NCBI RefSeq assembly: GCF_001307275.1 | Contig: NZ_CP012831.1 | Coordinates: 3,898,501 to 3,962,500, forward strand | DNA from: Pseudomonas fluorescens | Lineage (GTDB): Bacteria; Pseudomonadota; Gammaproteobacteria; Pseudomonadales; Pseudomonadaceae | Length of the DNA stretch: 64,000 nucleotides | Direction of reading: 5' to 3' | Shown here: positions 26,002 to 34,914 of the stretch, one piece after another | Numbering within the stretch: position 1 is the stretch's first letter | Layout of the letters: the number at the start of each line of letters is the position of its first letter | Notes under the pieces: generated by a model | Databases searched by the model: none | What the model saw: the letters and a program-made list of their open reading frames with translations, nothing else | What the model was told of the DNA's origin: nothing | Translations under genes and position numbers: made by a program

Positions 26002-26325
26002 GTGACGACCGCCGACCTCTCTCCCGATCTGCCTGCGCAAGGCCCCGCCGAAGCGGACAAACCCTGGTTCGTCTACTTGGTGCGGGCTGCCAATGGCTCG
26101 CTGTACTGCGGCATCAGTGATGACCCGGTGCGGCGCTTCGCCAAGCATCAAAGCGGCAAGGGCGCGCGCTTTTTCCTGTCCAGCCCGGCAGTGGCCCTGG
26201 TGTATACCGAGGCCTGTCGTGACAAGGGCGAGGCCCTGCGCCAGGAGCGACTGATCAAAAAGCTCAAGAAAAGCGCCAAGGAATGCCTGGTGGCCAGTGC
26301 GCTGTCGCTTCATCAGCCTGGCTGA
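26002..26325 (+). CDS. GIY-YIG domain endonuclease-like protein (YhbQ group)
   Basis: A 107-aa protein with a single GIY-YIG nuclease domain: VYLVRAANGSLYCGISDDPVRRFAKHQ, then GARFF and the glutamate in EALRQERLIKKL. YhbQ-type proteins are linked to DNA repair or nucleic-acid turnover. The N-terminal 20 residues are acidic and variable. The exact start is uncertain: the ATG-less opening codon (GTG at 26002) follows TTGACCATCTT, with no clear ribosome-binding site. Confidence 0.82.
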   Translation: MTTADLSPDLPAQGPAEADKPWFVYLVRAANGSLYCGISDDPVRRFAKHQSGKGARFFLSSPAVALVYTEACRDKGEALRQERLIKKLKKSAKECLVASALSLHQPG

Positions 26326-26404
26326 TAGGCCTTTATCAGGCCGGTAGGCTGGCCCGGTCAGTCGCGCTAAGCTGCAAGACTTCATTCCTGCAGTGGCGAG
26401 TCTC

Positions 26405-27340
26405 ATGTCAGAGCTGATTCTTCATCATTACCCAACGTCTCCTTTCGCGGAAAAAGCCCGGCTGTTGCTGGGCTTCAAGGGCCTGTCCTGGCGTTCGGCG
26501 AGCATTCCGCCAATGATGCCCAAGCCTGACCTGACGGCGCTGACGGGCGGCTATCGCAAGACGCCGGTATTGCAGGCCGGCGCGGACATCTATTGCGATA
26601 CGTCCCTGATCGCCCGTCGGCTGGAGCAGGAAAAAGCCTCGCCGGCCCTGTTCCCCGAAGGCCGGGAAATGCTGGCTGCGTCCTTTGCCGCCTGGGCCGA
26701 TTCGGTGGTGTTTCAGCACGCGGTGAGCCTGGTGTTCCAGCCTGAGTCGGTGGCGGTGCGTTTCGCCAAGCTATCGCCTGAAGCCATCAAGGCGTTCATC
26801 AGCGACCGCGCCGGGCTGTTCAGTGGCGGCACGACCACGCGCTTGCCTGCCGACCAGGCCAAGCACCAGTGGCCGACGATCATGGCGCGCCTGGAGCAGC
26901 AGTTGCAGCGCGAGGAGGGCGATTTCCTGTTGGGTGATCCGTCGATTGCCGACTTCGCCATGGCCCATCCGCTGTGGTTCCTCAAGGCCACCCCGGTGAC
27001 CTCGCCGCTGGTGGACGCGTATCCGGCTGTTTCGGCATGGTTGGCACGGGTGCTGGGTTTCGGCCATGGCGCATCGAGCCAGATAAGTGCCGAAGAAGCC
27101 TTGGAGGTTGCCCGCAACGCGACACCGGCAGCGCTGCCGGATGAGTCGTTCGAAGAGCCGAACGGCTTCACGGCAGGGCAGCAGGTGACCATCGCCGCGA
27201 CGGACTATGGCGTTGATCCGGTAGTCGGGGAGTTATTGTTTGCGGGCAGCGAAGAATTGATTCTGCGTCGCGAAGATGAGCGTGGCGGGGTGGTGCATGT
27301 GCACTTTCCGCGGTTCGGGTTTCGGATCGAGGCTCGCTGA
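26405..27340 (+). CDS. Glutathione S-transferase family protein
   Basis: A 311-aa protein from the ATG at 26405. The N-terminal thioredoxin-fold GST domain (LHHYPTSPFAEKARLLLGFKGLSW; TPVLQ; DTSLIARRL) is followed by an all-helical C-terminal GST domain with D-P-S-I-A-D-F. About 75 extra residues at the C-terminus (from NGFTAGQQVTI) look like a small beta domain, not found in ordinary GSTs of 210-230 aa. The substrate is unknown. Confidence 0.85.
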   Translation: MSELILHHYPTSPFAEKARLLLGFKGLSWRSASIPPMMPKPDLTALTGGYRKTPVLQAGADIYCDTSLIARRLEQEKASPALFPEGREMLAASFAAWADSVVFQHAVSLVFQPESVAVRFAKLSPEAIKAFISDRAGLFSGGTTTRLPADQAKHQWPTIMARLEQQLQREEGDFLLGDPSIADFAMAHPLWFLKATPVTSPLVDAYPAVSAWLARVLGFGHGASSQISAEEALEVARNATPAALPDESFEEPNGFTAGQQVTIAATDYGVDPVVGELLFAGSEELILRREDERGGVVHVHFPRFGFRIEAR

Positions 27341-27353
27341 GCGACGAACGACC

Positions 27354-27443
27354 TGTGGGAGCGAGCTTGCTCGCGATGGCGGCGACACATCCGACATTGA
27401 TGCAAGCTGACCCATCGCTATCGCGAGCAAGCTCGCTCCCACA
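27354..27443. repeat. REP doublet
   Basis: Inverted TGTGGGAGCGAGC arms; the spacer GCGGCGACACATCCGACATT closely matches that of the doublet at 30799. Confidence 0.9.
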
Positions 27444-27461
27444 GGGGATTTGCCACGATGA

Positions 27462-27818
27462 CTAGATGGCAGACAACGCCTTGAGAATATTCTCCGGCTC
27501 GTACCCACGAATCAACGTGCCATTCACATCGAGGATCGGAATCCCCCGGCCACCCAACGCCTCGTAGGCCTTGCGCGCCTCGGTGTCCTTCTCGATATCG
27601 AACTCGCGAAACGGCACGCCTTTTTCATCCAGGAACCGTCGTGTGGCCTTGCAGTAGCCGCACCAGTCGGTGGCATACAGCACGACCCGAGCATGGGTTC
27701 GGACCTGCTCGGAAACCATCTGTGATGGGTTGAACACCCGCTCGATCTTGCCCCAGTTCTGGTACGCCACCACTACCAGCAGAATCAGCAGAAACTTCTT
27801 CAGCACCCTACCGAGCAT
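27462..27818 (-). CDS. Membrane-anchored glutaredoxin-like protein
   Basis: A 118-aa protein with an N-terminal membrane helix (LLILLVVVAYQNW) and a glutaredoxin fold carrying the redox motif DWCGYCK. A GRGIPILDVNG segment supplies the cis-proline region. The CxxC probably faces the periplasm if the helix is an uncleaved anchor. Its ATG shares one base with the yejK stop (TGATG), so the two genes are translationally coupled. Confidence 0.87.
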   Translation of the reverse strand: MLGRVLKKFLLILLVVVAYQNWGKIERVFNPSQMVSEQVRTHARVVLYATDWCGYCKATRRFLDEKGVPFREFDIEKDTEARKAYEALGGRGIPILDVNGTLIRGYEPENILKALSAI

Positions 27819-28822
27819 CAATTACGCCGCTTGAGCTGGTCGGTCAGCGAGGTCGGCAATCCCTTGATGATCAACGTACCGGCTTCCTCGTCATACTCGA
27901 TCTTGGAGCCCAGCAAGTGCGCTTCGAAGCTGATGGACAAGCCTTCGGCGCGACCGGTGAACCGGCGGAACTGGTTGAGGGTTCGTTTATCCGCCGGGAT
28001 TTCCGGCGACAACCCGTAGTCCTTGTTGCGGATGTGGTCGTAGAAGGCTTTCGGGCGATCTTCGTCGATCAACTCGGACAGTTCTTCCAGGCCCATGGGC
28101 TCGCCGAGCTTGGCCTGACTGCTGGCGTAGTCCACCAGGGTCTTGGTTTTTTCCCGGGCATCGTCTTCCGGCAAGTCTTCGCTTTCGACGAAATCGCTGA
28201 AGGCCTTGAGCAGGGTGCGGGTCTCGCCGGGGCCGTCGACGCCTTCCTGGCAGCCGATGAAGTCGCGGAAGTACTCCGAGACCTTCTTGCCGTTCTTGCC
28301 CTTGATAAACGAAATGTACTGTTTCGATTGTTTGTTGTTCTGCCATTCCGACACGTTGATCCGCGCCGCCAGGTGCAACTGGCCCAGGTCCAGGTGGCGG
28401 GACGGGGTCACGTCCAGTTCATCGGTCACCGCCACGCCTTCGCTGTGGTGCAGCAGGGCGATGGCCAGGTAGTCGGTCATGCCCTGCTGGTAATGCGCGA
28501 ACAACACGTGGCCGCCCACCGACAGGTTGGACTCTTCCATCAGTTTTTGCAGGTGTTCCACCGCCACTCGACTGAACGCGGTGAAATCCTTCCCGCCATC
28601 CAGGTACTCCTTCAGCCAGCCGCTGAACGGATGTGCCCCGGACTCGGCATGGAAAAACCCCCAGGCCTTGCCTTGCTTGGCGTTATAGCTTTCGTTGAGG
28701 TCGGCGAGCATGTTCTCGATGGCCGTGGACTCTGCCAGTTCGGAGTCGCGGGCATGGAGCACAGCAGGGGTGCCGTCGGGTTTTTTGTCGATCAGGTGGA
28801 CGATGCAATGACGGATCGGCAT
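27818..28822 (-). CDS. yejK: YejK/NdpA nucleoid-associated protein
   Basis: A 334-aa member of the NdpA family of proteins found on the nucleoid. The start at 28822 (MPIRHCIVHLIDKK) matches the family. The conserved FISFIKGKNGKKVSEYF-type segment and GSKIEYDEEAGTLIIKGLP C-terminus are present. It lies head-to-head with hupN, another nucleoid protein, an arrangement shared with P. putida. Confidence 0.92.
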   Translation of the reverse strand: MPIRHCIVHLIDKKPDGTPAVLHARDSELAESTAIENMLADLNESYNAKQGKAWGFFHAESGAHPFSGWLKEYLDGGKDFTAFSRVAVEHLQKLMEESNLSVGGHVLFAHYQQGMTDYLAIALLHHSEGVAVTDELDVTPSRHLDLGQLHLAARINVSEWQNNKQSKQYISFIKGKNGKKVSEYFRDFIGCQEGVDGPGETRTLLKAFSDFVESEDLPEDDAREKTKTLVDYASSQAKLGEPMGLEELSELIDEDRPKAFYDHIRNKDYGLSPEIPADKRTLNQFRRFTGRAEGLSISFEAHLLGSKIEYDEEAGTLIIKGLPTSLTDQLKRRN

Positions 28823-29217
28823 GGATTTCTCGGCTGATGAAAGAGAGGAGGGCGTGCTCCCCGAAAAAGGCCCAGTGTACCGCAATCACTGGTTTTGGAA
28901 CCCGGCAAAGGCCCTTTCAGAGCCGTCGGACTGCCTATATGCATTTTTTTAACGTTTTAGCGCAAGAAAGCTGACCAAATGGGTAGCTAGAGGCGGATAT
29001 TTCAGAGGCGTTGTGCTAGTTTTGCCCGGTCTTACGCGAAGTCACTGCGTTAAGCGTGCATTCAGCATTTGTCAGGTCGAACCAAACCCGGTTTTCGGCA
29101 TCTATTACCCCGATCCGTCGTGGTGATTGCCGAGGGTGCCTGATCCAGAGGGATCGGGCTCGATGGCTGACACTGCACTCTGCAATCCATATGAATTTGA
29201 TAGGGAAGGAACACTAC
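28823..29217. promoter_or_regulatory. Divergent promoter region yejK / hupN
   Basis: A 395-bp gap with A/T tracts (ATTTTTTTAACGTTTTAGCG near 28945-28965). No coding frame of protein-like character; individual promoter boxes could not be fixed. Confidence 0.4.
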
Positions 29218-29499
29218 ATGGCTCTTACTAAAGACCAACTGATCGCTGACATCGCTGAAGCTATCGACGCGCCAAAAACCACCGCGCGTAACGCTTTGGA
29301 CCAACTGGGCCAAATCGTTGCCGATCAGCTGGAAAACGGCGGCGAAATCACTCTGCCAGGTATCGGCAAGCTGAAAGTCACCGAGCGTCCTGCCCGTACC
29401 GGCCGTAACCCTTCGACTGGCGCTGCCATCGAAATCGCTGCCAAGAAAGTGATCAAGCTGGTTGTGGCCAAAGGCCTGACCGACGCGGTCAACAAGTAA
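29218..29499 (+). CDS. hupN: HU-family DNA-binding protein HupN
   Basis: A 93-aa HU-type histone-like protein. The start MALTKDQLIADIAEAI at 29218 has GGAAGGA upstream. The beta-arm segment GIGKLKVTERPARTGRNPSTGAAI contains the conserved R-x-G-R-N-P motif whose proline intercalates DNA. Low isoleucine clamp changes apart, it is full length. Position between yejK and rlmF identifies it as the third HU paralogue (hupN) of pseudomonads. A strong terminator follows. Confidence 0.92.
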   Translation: MALTKDQLIADIAEAIDAPKTTARNALDQLGQIVADQLENGGEITLPGIGKLKVTERPARTGRNPSTGAAIEIAAKKVIKLVVAKGLTDAVNK

Positions 29500-29508
29500 G
29501 ATCGCTGT

Positions 29509-29550
29509 AAAAAAAACCGTGCCTCGGAGCGATCCGGGCACGGTTTTTTA
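29509..29550 (+). terminator. Terminator of hupN
   Basis: AAAAAACCGTGCC..GGGCACGGTTTTTT, a perfect 8-bp stem with A/T tails on both sides. Confidence 0.92.
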
Positions 29551-29569
29551 TTGCCTTGGGAAACCGCCC

Positions 29570-29673
29570 GTAGGAGCTGTCGAGCGGAGCGAGGCTGCGA
29601 TCTTTCCCCTGGCTGTTAAATTTCAAGCGAAAGATCAAAAGATCGCAGCCTCGCTTCGCTCGGCAGCTCCTAC
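29570..29673. repeat. Second-type palindromic repeat (GTAGGAGCTG family)
   Basis: GTAGGAGCTGTCGAGCGGAG on the left and CTCGGCAGCTCCTAC on the right are inverted arms of about 30 bp (each also including GCTGCGATCTTT). This family is unrelated in sequence to the TGTGGGAGC elements and appears once here. Confidence 0.85.
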
Positions 29674-29690
29674 GCTAGCGCAATGTCCTT

Positions 29691-30716
29691 CTAATCTTTG
29701 CGAACCCAGCGCGCCTGGCGCCAGGCCTGTTGCTGCGCCTCGGTCTGGAAGGTCCAGGCCACGAAACGACTCTGCTTCTGGCCCTGGGACATCTCCACCA
29801 CGTGGCTGTGCAGCGCCCCGGCCTTTTTCAGCGCGGCCTGAATCGCCGGCAGGTTCGACGCCTTCGACACCAGGGTGCTGAACCACAGCACTTGGTTGGC
29901 CAGTTGTGCGCTTTCGCTGATCAATTGCGTGACGAACCGGGCTTCCCCACCCTCGCACCACAACTCCGCAGCCTGGCCGCCAAAATTCAGCACCGGCAGC
30001 TTGCGTTTCGGATCGGCCTTGCCCAACGCACGCCACTTGCGCTGGCTACCCTTGGTGGCTTCTTCCAGGGACGCATGGAACGGTGGGTTGCACATCGTCA
30101 GGTCGAACCGTTCGCCATCCTCCAGCAGACCCAGGAGGATCTGCTTGCGGTTGGCTTGCTGGCGCAACTGGATGGCCTTGCTCAAGCCGTTGGATTGGAC
30201 GATGGCCTTGGCCGAGGCAATGGCGGTCGGGTCGATCTCCGAGCCCAGGAAGTGCCAGCGGTAGTCGCTGTAGCCGATCAACGGATAGACGCAGTTGGCG
30301 CCAGTGCCGATGTCCAGCACTTTGACGGCCGCCCCGCGGGGGATTTCACCGTCGTTGTGGCTGGCGAGCAGATCGGCGAGGAAATGCACATAATCCGCCC
30401 GGCCAGGCACTGGGGGGCACAGGTAGTCGGCTGGAATGTCCCAATGGGCGATGCCATAGAAGGCTTTGAGCAGCGCCCGATTGAACACCCGCACAGCTTC
30501 GGGGCTGGCGAAGTCGATGCTTTCCTTGCCGTAGGGGTTGATGATCACGAACTTGGCCAGCTCTGGCGTGGACTTGATCAGCGCGGGGAAGTCGTAGCGA
30601 CCCTGATGGCGGTTGCGCGGGTGGAGGCCGGCCTTCTCCCGCGGCACCACAGGTTTGGCCTCGATGGCGGGCTTGGGCTTCTGGCGGACAGGTTTTGGGG
30701 CGCGAGGGGCAGTCAT
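29691..30716 (-). CDS. rlmF: RlmF, 23S rRNA m6A1618 methyltransferase
   Basis: RlmF methylates A1618 of 23S rRNA using S-adenosylmethionine. The start at 30716 (MTAPRAPK) gives 341 aa with the usual basic N-terminal tail. The SAM motif DIGTGANCVYPLIG and the N6-adenine catalytic motif NPPF (MCNPPFH) are present. Longer upstream readings only translate a REP element. Convergent with hupN. Confidence 0.95.
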   Translation of the reverse strand: MTAPRAPKPVRQKPKPAIEAKPVVPREKAGLHPRNRHQGRYDFPALIKSTPELAKFVIINPYGKESIDFASPEAVRVFNRALLKAFYGIAHWDIPADYLCPPVPGRADYVHFLADLLASHNDGEIPRGAAVKVLDIGTGANCVYPLIGYSDYRWHFLGSEIDPTAIASAKAIVQSNGLSKAIQLRQQANRKQILLGLLEDGERFDLTMCNPPFHASLEEATKGSQRKWRALGKADPKRKLPVLNFGGQAAELWCEGGEARFVTQLISESAQLANQVLWFSTLVSKASNLPAIQAALKKAGALHSHVVEMSQGQKQSRFVAWTFQTEAQQQAWRQARWVRKD

Positions 30717-30798
30717 GGGCGGGTCGATTCGGGGTGGCTCAAAAAGTGGCGGGTATTGTCCCACATCCAGCCTGGTCTTGATGACTGCACAGTTCAAA

Positions 30799-30890
30799 TG
30801 TGGGAGCGAGCTTGCTCGCGATGGCGGCGACACATCCGGCATTGATGCAAGCGGACCCTCCGCTATCGCGAGCAAGCTCGCTCCCACAGA
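30799..30890. repeat. REP doublet between valS and rlmF
   Basis: Inverted arms TGTGGGAGCGAGC/GCTCGCTCCCACA; the spacer is nearly the same as in the 27354 copy. Confidence 0.9.
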
Positions 30891-30923
30891 GGGGCTCAGC
30901 ATGAGTAAGAAAGTGCCAGGCAG

Positions 30924-30953
30924 AAAAAAGGAGGCCACCAGGGCCTCCTTCTT
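30924..30953 (-). terminator. Terminator of valS
   Basis: On the minus strand AGGAGGCCCTGGTGGCCTCCTTTTTT, 17 nt past the valS stop. Confidence 0.9.
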
Positions 30954-30969
30954 CAGTGACGAACCGCCG

Positions 30970-33816
30970 TTACAGGCTGGAGATCCGCCCATGCTGTTCG
31001 GCCAGCTTGCCCAGGGCCTGTTCGGCCTCGGCCAGTTTGGCCCGTTCCTTCTCGATGACTTCGGCCGGAGCCTTGTCGACGAAACCGGCGTTGGACAGCT
31101 TGCCGCCGACCCGCTGCACTTCACCCTTCAGGCGCAGGATTTCCTTGTCCAGGCGCGCCAGTTCGGCGGCCTTGTCGATCAGGCCAGCCATCGGCACCAG
31201 CACTTCCATCTCGCCGACCAGGGCGGTGGCGGACAGTGGTGCTTCTTCGCCGGTGGCCAGTACCGTCACCGACTCGAGCTTCGCCAGCTTCTTGAGCAGC
31301 GCTTCGTTTTCGTTGAGGCGGCGCAGGTCTTCGGCGCTGGCATTCTTCAGGAACAGAGCCAGCGGCTTGCCCGGGCCGATGTTCATTTCGGCGCGGATGT
31401 TACGCAGGCCCAGCATGAAGGTCTTGAGCCATTCGATGTCGTCTTCGGCTGCCGGATCGATGCGGGTCTCGTTGGCCACCGGCCACGGTTGCAGCATGAT
31501 CGTCTTGCCCTGGATGCCCGCCAGCGGTGCGATGCGCTGCCAGATTTCCTCGGTGATGAACGGCATGAACGGATGCGCCAGGCGCAGGGCCACTTCCAGT
31601 ACGCGAACCAGGGTGCGACGGGTGCCGCGCTGGCGCTCGACCGGTGCGTTTTCGTCCCACAGCACCGGCTTGGACAGCTCCAGGTACCAGTCGCAGTACT
31701 GGTTCCAGATGAACTCGTACAAGGCTTGTGCAGCCAGGTCGAAACGGAACTGGTCCAGTTGGCGGGTCACTTCGGCTTCGGTGCGTTGCAACTGGGAAAT
31801 GATCCAGCGATCGGCCAGGGTCAGCTCGTAGGCTTCGCCGTTCTGGCCGCAGTCTTCGCCTTTATCCAGCACGTAGCGCGCGGCGTTCCAGATCTTGTTG
31901 CAGAAGTTGCGATAGCCTTCGACGCGACCCATGTCGAACTTGATGTCGCGACCGGTGGACGCCAGCGAGCAGAAAGTGAAACGCAGGGCATCGGTGCCGT
32001 AGCTGGCGATGCCCTCGGCGAATTCTTCGCGGGTGGCTTTCTCGATCTTCTTCGCCAGTTTCGGCTGCATCAGGCCGGAGGTGCGTTTCTGCACCAGGGT
32101 TTCCAGGTCGATGCCGTCGATGATGTCCAGCGGGTCCAGGACATTGCCCTTGGACTTGGACATCTTCTGGCCCTGGCCGTCGCGCACCAGGCCATGAACG
32201 TAGACCGTCTTGAACGGTACTTGCGGGGTACCGTCTTCGTTCTTCATCAGGTGCATGGTCATCATGATCATCCGGGCGACCCAGAAGAAAATGATGTCGA
32301 AACCGGTGACCAGCACGTCGGTGGAGTGGAATTTCTTCAGGAACTCGGTCTGTTGCGGCCAGCCCAGGGTGGAGAAGGTCCACAGGCCCGAGCTGAACCA
32401 GGTGTCGAGGACGTCGTTGTCCTGCGTCAGGGCGACGTCCGGCCCGAGGTTGTGCTTGGCGCGGACTTCGGCTTCATCGCGGCCGACATAGACCTTGCCC
32501 GATTCGTCGTACCAGGCCGGGATGCGATGGCCCCACCACAGCTGACGGCTGATGCACCAATCCTGGATGTCGCGCATCCACGAGAAGTACATGTTTTCGT
32601 ATTGCTTGGGCACGAACTGGATGCGGCCGTCTTCCACGGCGGCAATCGCCGGCTCGGCCAGCGGTTTGGTGGACACGTACCACTGGTCGGTCAGCCACGG
32701 CTCGATGATGGTGCCGGAGCGGTCGCCTTTCGGGACTTTCAGGGCGTGATCGTCGACGCTGACCAGCAGGCCGGCAGCCTCGAATGCCGCGACGATCTGC
32801 TTGCGCGCCTCGAAGCGGTCCAGGCCGGCGTATTCGGCCGGCAGCGTGCCGTCGACGTTTTCGTTCAGCGTGCCGTCGAGGTTGAACACCTGGGCCGCCG
32901 GCAACACGTTGGCGTTCTTGTCGAAGATGTTCAGCAGTGGCAGGTTGTGGCGTTTGCCGACTTCGTAGTCGTTGAAATCGTGGGCCGGGGTGATTTTCAC
33001 ACAGCCGGTGCCGAATTCAGGGTCGCAGTAATCGTCGCCGATGATCGGGATGCGACGGCCAACCAGGGGCAGCTCGACGAACTTGCCGATCAGTGCCTGG
33101 TAGCGCTCATCGTTCGGGTTTACCGCCACGGCGGCGTCACCCAGCATGGTTTCCGGACGCGTGGTGGCGACGATCAGGTAATCCTTGCCTTCGGCGGTCT
33201 TGGCGCCGTCGGCCAGCGGGTACTTGAGGTTCCACAGGAAACCTTTCTCGTCGTGGTTCTCCACTTCGAGGTCGGAAATGGCCGTGTGCAACTTGGTGTC
33301 CCAGTTGACCAGGCGCTTGCCGCGATAGATCAGCCCGTCTTCATGCAGGCGCACGAAGGCTTCCTTCACCGCTTCCGAAAGACCGTCGTCCATGGTGAAG
33401 CGCTCGCGGCTCCAGTCCACGGACGAGCCGAGGCGACGGATCTGGCGGCTGATGTTGCCACCGGACTCGTCTTTCCATTCCCAGACTTTCTCGAGGAATT
33501 TCTCGCGGCCCAGGTCGTGGCGATTCTGGCCTTGGGCTTCGAGGCGACGTTCCACCAGCATCTGCGTGGCGATACCGGCATGGTCGGTGCCCGGCTGCCA
33601 CAAGGTGTTGCGACCTTGCATGCGACGGAAACGGATCAGGGCGTCCATGATCGCGTTGTTGAAGCCGTGGCCCATGTGCAGGCTGCCGGTGACGTTCGGC
33701 GGCGGGATCATGATGGTGTAGGAATCGCCCGCGCCTTGCGGAGCGAAATAATTCTCGGACTCCCAGGTGTTGTACCAGGAAGTTTCAATGGCGTGCGGCT
33801 GGTAGGTCTTATCCAT
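30970..33816 (-). CDS. valS: Valyl-tRNA synthetase
   Basis: A class I synthetase of 948 aa that charges tRNA-Val and edits threonine. The HIGH-type motif HMGH (47-50 in PPPNVTGSLHMGHG) and KMSKS in QKMSKSKGN are intact. The editing domain lies between them; a C-terminal coiled coil (from about residue 880, AELARLDKEILRLKGEV) is present. Upstream genes holC and the small acidic protein are on the same strand, separated by a REP doublet. Confidence 0.98.
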   Translation of the reverse strand: MDKTYQPHAIETSWYNTWESENYFAPQGAGDSYTIMIPPPNVTGSLHMGHGFNNAIMDALIRFRRMQGRNTLWQPGTDHAGIATQMLVERRLEAQGQNRHDLGREKFLEKVWEWKDESGGNISRQIRRLGSSVDWSRERFTMDDGLSEAVKEAFVRLHEDGLIYRGKRLVNWDTKLHTAISDLEVENHDEKGFLWNLKYPLADGAKTAEGKDYLIVATTRPETMLGDAAVAVNPNDERYQALIGKFVELPLVGRRIPIIGDDYCDPEFGTGCVKITPAHDFNDYEVGKRHNLPLLNIFDKNANVLPAAQVFNLDGTLNENVDGTLPAEYAGLDRFEARKQIVAAFEAAGLLVSVDDHALKVPKGDRSGTIIEPWLTDQWYVSTKPLAEPAIAAVEDGRIQFVPKQYENMYFSWMRDIQDWCISRQLWWGHRIPAWYDESGKVYVGRDEAEVRAKHNLGPDVALTQDNDVLDTWFSSGLWTFSTLGWPQQTEFLKKFHSTDVLVTGFDIIFFWVARMIMMTMHLMKNEDGTPQVPFKTVYVHGLVRDGQGQKMSKSKGNVLDPLDIIDGIDLETLVQKRTSGLMQPKLAKKIEKATREEFAEGIASYGTDALRFTFCSLASTGRDIKFDMGRVEGYRNFCNKIWNAARYVLDKGEDCGQNGEAYELTLADRWIISQLQRTEAEVTRQLDQFRFDLAAQALYEFIWNQYCDWYLELSKPVLWDENAPVERQRGTRRTLVRVLEVALRLAHPFMPFITEEIWQRIAPLAGIQGKTIMLQPWPVANETRIDPAAEDDIEWLKTFMLGLRNIRAEMNIGPGKPLALFLKNASAEDLRRLNENEALLKKLAKLESVTVLATGEEAPLSATALVGEMEVLVPMAGLIDKAAELARLDKEILRLKGEVQRVGGKLSNAGFVDKAPAEVIEKERAKLAEAEQALGKLAEQHGRISSL

Positions 33817-33933
33817 GCGCGGCGGGACCCTATTGGCATTTATTCAGGAAAAGCCGGGAAGTATAGCGGGCGGGGCTGGTGCAAGCCACAGGCTGGAGGC
33901 GCCGGGCGCAGAGTTTGTGGGCACTGTCGAACC

Positions 33934-34025
33934 CTGTGGGAGCCGAGCTTGCTCGCGATGGCGGCGGATCCGCTGCATCAATGCCGGATGTGCCGCCGCC
34001 ATCGCGAGCAAGCTCGGCTCCCACA
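33934..34025. repeat. REP doublet (GAGCCGAGC variant)
   Basis: Both arms carry one extra base (TGTGGGAGCCGAGC and GCTCGGCTCCCACA), a compensated change that keeps the hairpin paired. Confidence 0.9.
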
Positions 34026-34051
34026 AGGTGTCCACTGTGAGGCAGGAAAAC

Positions 34052-34417
34052 CTACTCGTAGTGGCTGAGCAACCGCTCCATCCGCGCATCCAGCCGGCGC
34101 TTGATCTCGGTTTCGATGTGCGGGGCGAAGTCGTCGATGACGTCTTGCATGATCAACTGCGCCGCAGCGCGCAATTCGCGGTCCAGGTGCAGCAGGGCGT
34201 CGGGGCCCTTGGCTTCGGCCTTGGCGGCAGGCTCGGGTTCGGGCTGGCCGTTGATCGGATCGAACAGCAGGGGAATCTGCTCGTCATGCACCGGCTCGTG
34301 CACGACCGTGTCGGTCAGCAGTGGCGGTTGCAGGTTGTCGTCGCCGAGCAACTGGCGGATCGACTCGAGGTCATCCAGCAGGTGCGCGGGCTTTTGTGGC
34401 GATTTTGGAGTGTCCAT
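34052..34417 (-). CDS. Conserved small acidic protein between holC and valS
   Basis: A 121-aa protein of unknown function. The N-terminal half is proline- and acid-rich and probably disordered. The C-terminal half (LHLDRELRAAAQLIMQDVIDDFAPHIETEIKRRLDARMERLL) is a long amphipathic helix with coiled-coil character. A protein of this kind is found at the same position in other pseudomonads (PA3833-like). Eight nt separate it from holC, so it may act with DNA polymerase III chi, but this is only contextual. Confidence 0.72.
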   Translation of the reverse strand: MDTPKSPQKPAHLLDDLESIRQLLGDDNLQPPLLTDTVVHEPVHDEQIPLLFDPINGQPEPEPAAKAEAKGPDALLHLDRELRAAAQLIMQDVIDDFAPHIETEIKRRLDARMERLLSHYE

Positions 34418-34425
34418 CGTAGGGC

Positions 34426-34854
34426 TCAGAGTCGCTGTAAACGGTGGTCTTGCAGAGGATAGCCCTGTTCGCGGTAGAAACGGAAACTCTCCCGCGCGGC
34501 TTGTCGGATGGCCGGGTCTTCCACCACCACTTCCGCCACACGGGCGAAGCGCTGGGCAAAGGCCGGTACTTTCAGGTCGAGGTTGACCAACAGGTCCTGG
34601 TGCTGGCCGCAGTCATCTCCCAGCCCCAGCACGATCAATCCCTCGGGTTCGCTTTCGGCCGGGCCGTGGGGCACGAAACTCTCGCCCTTGAAAGCCCATA
34701 GGCGTGCGTCCAGGTCATCACGCTGGGTGGCATCGCTGCAATGCAGGTAGATGCGGTGTCCCATGCGCCAGGCCTTTTCGACGAGCTTGCAGGCGAAATC
34801 CAGCCGCGCCGACGGATCGGCGCTGGGCAGGATATAGAAATCGACTTTGGTCAT
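34426..34854 (-). CDS. holC: HolC, DNA polymerase III chi subunit
   Basis: A 142-aa clamp-loader accessory subunit that links the replisome to single-strand-binding protein. The start at 34854 (MTKVDFYILPS) matches the family. The conserved C.LVEKAW..GHRIYLHC and ARLWAFKGESFVPHG segments are present. It lies downstream of pepA with a 60-nt gap, as in E. coli (pepA-holC-valS). Confidence 0.93.
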   Translation of the reverse strand: MTKVDFYILPSADPSARLDFACKLVEKAWRMGHRIYLHCSDATQRDDLDARLWAFKGESFVPHGPAESEPEGLIVLGLGDDCGQHQDLLVNLDLKVPAFAQRFARVAEVVVEDPAIRQAARESFRFYREQGYPLQDHRLQRL

Positions 34855-34914
34855 TGCGGTTCCTGAGCCGTCGCTGGCACCACCCGAGGGCGACGCCAAC
34901 GCCGGTCATTGGTG

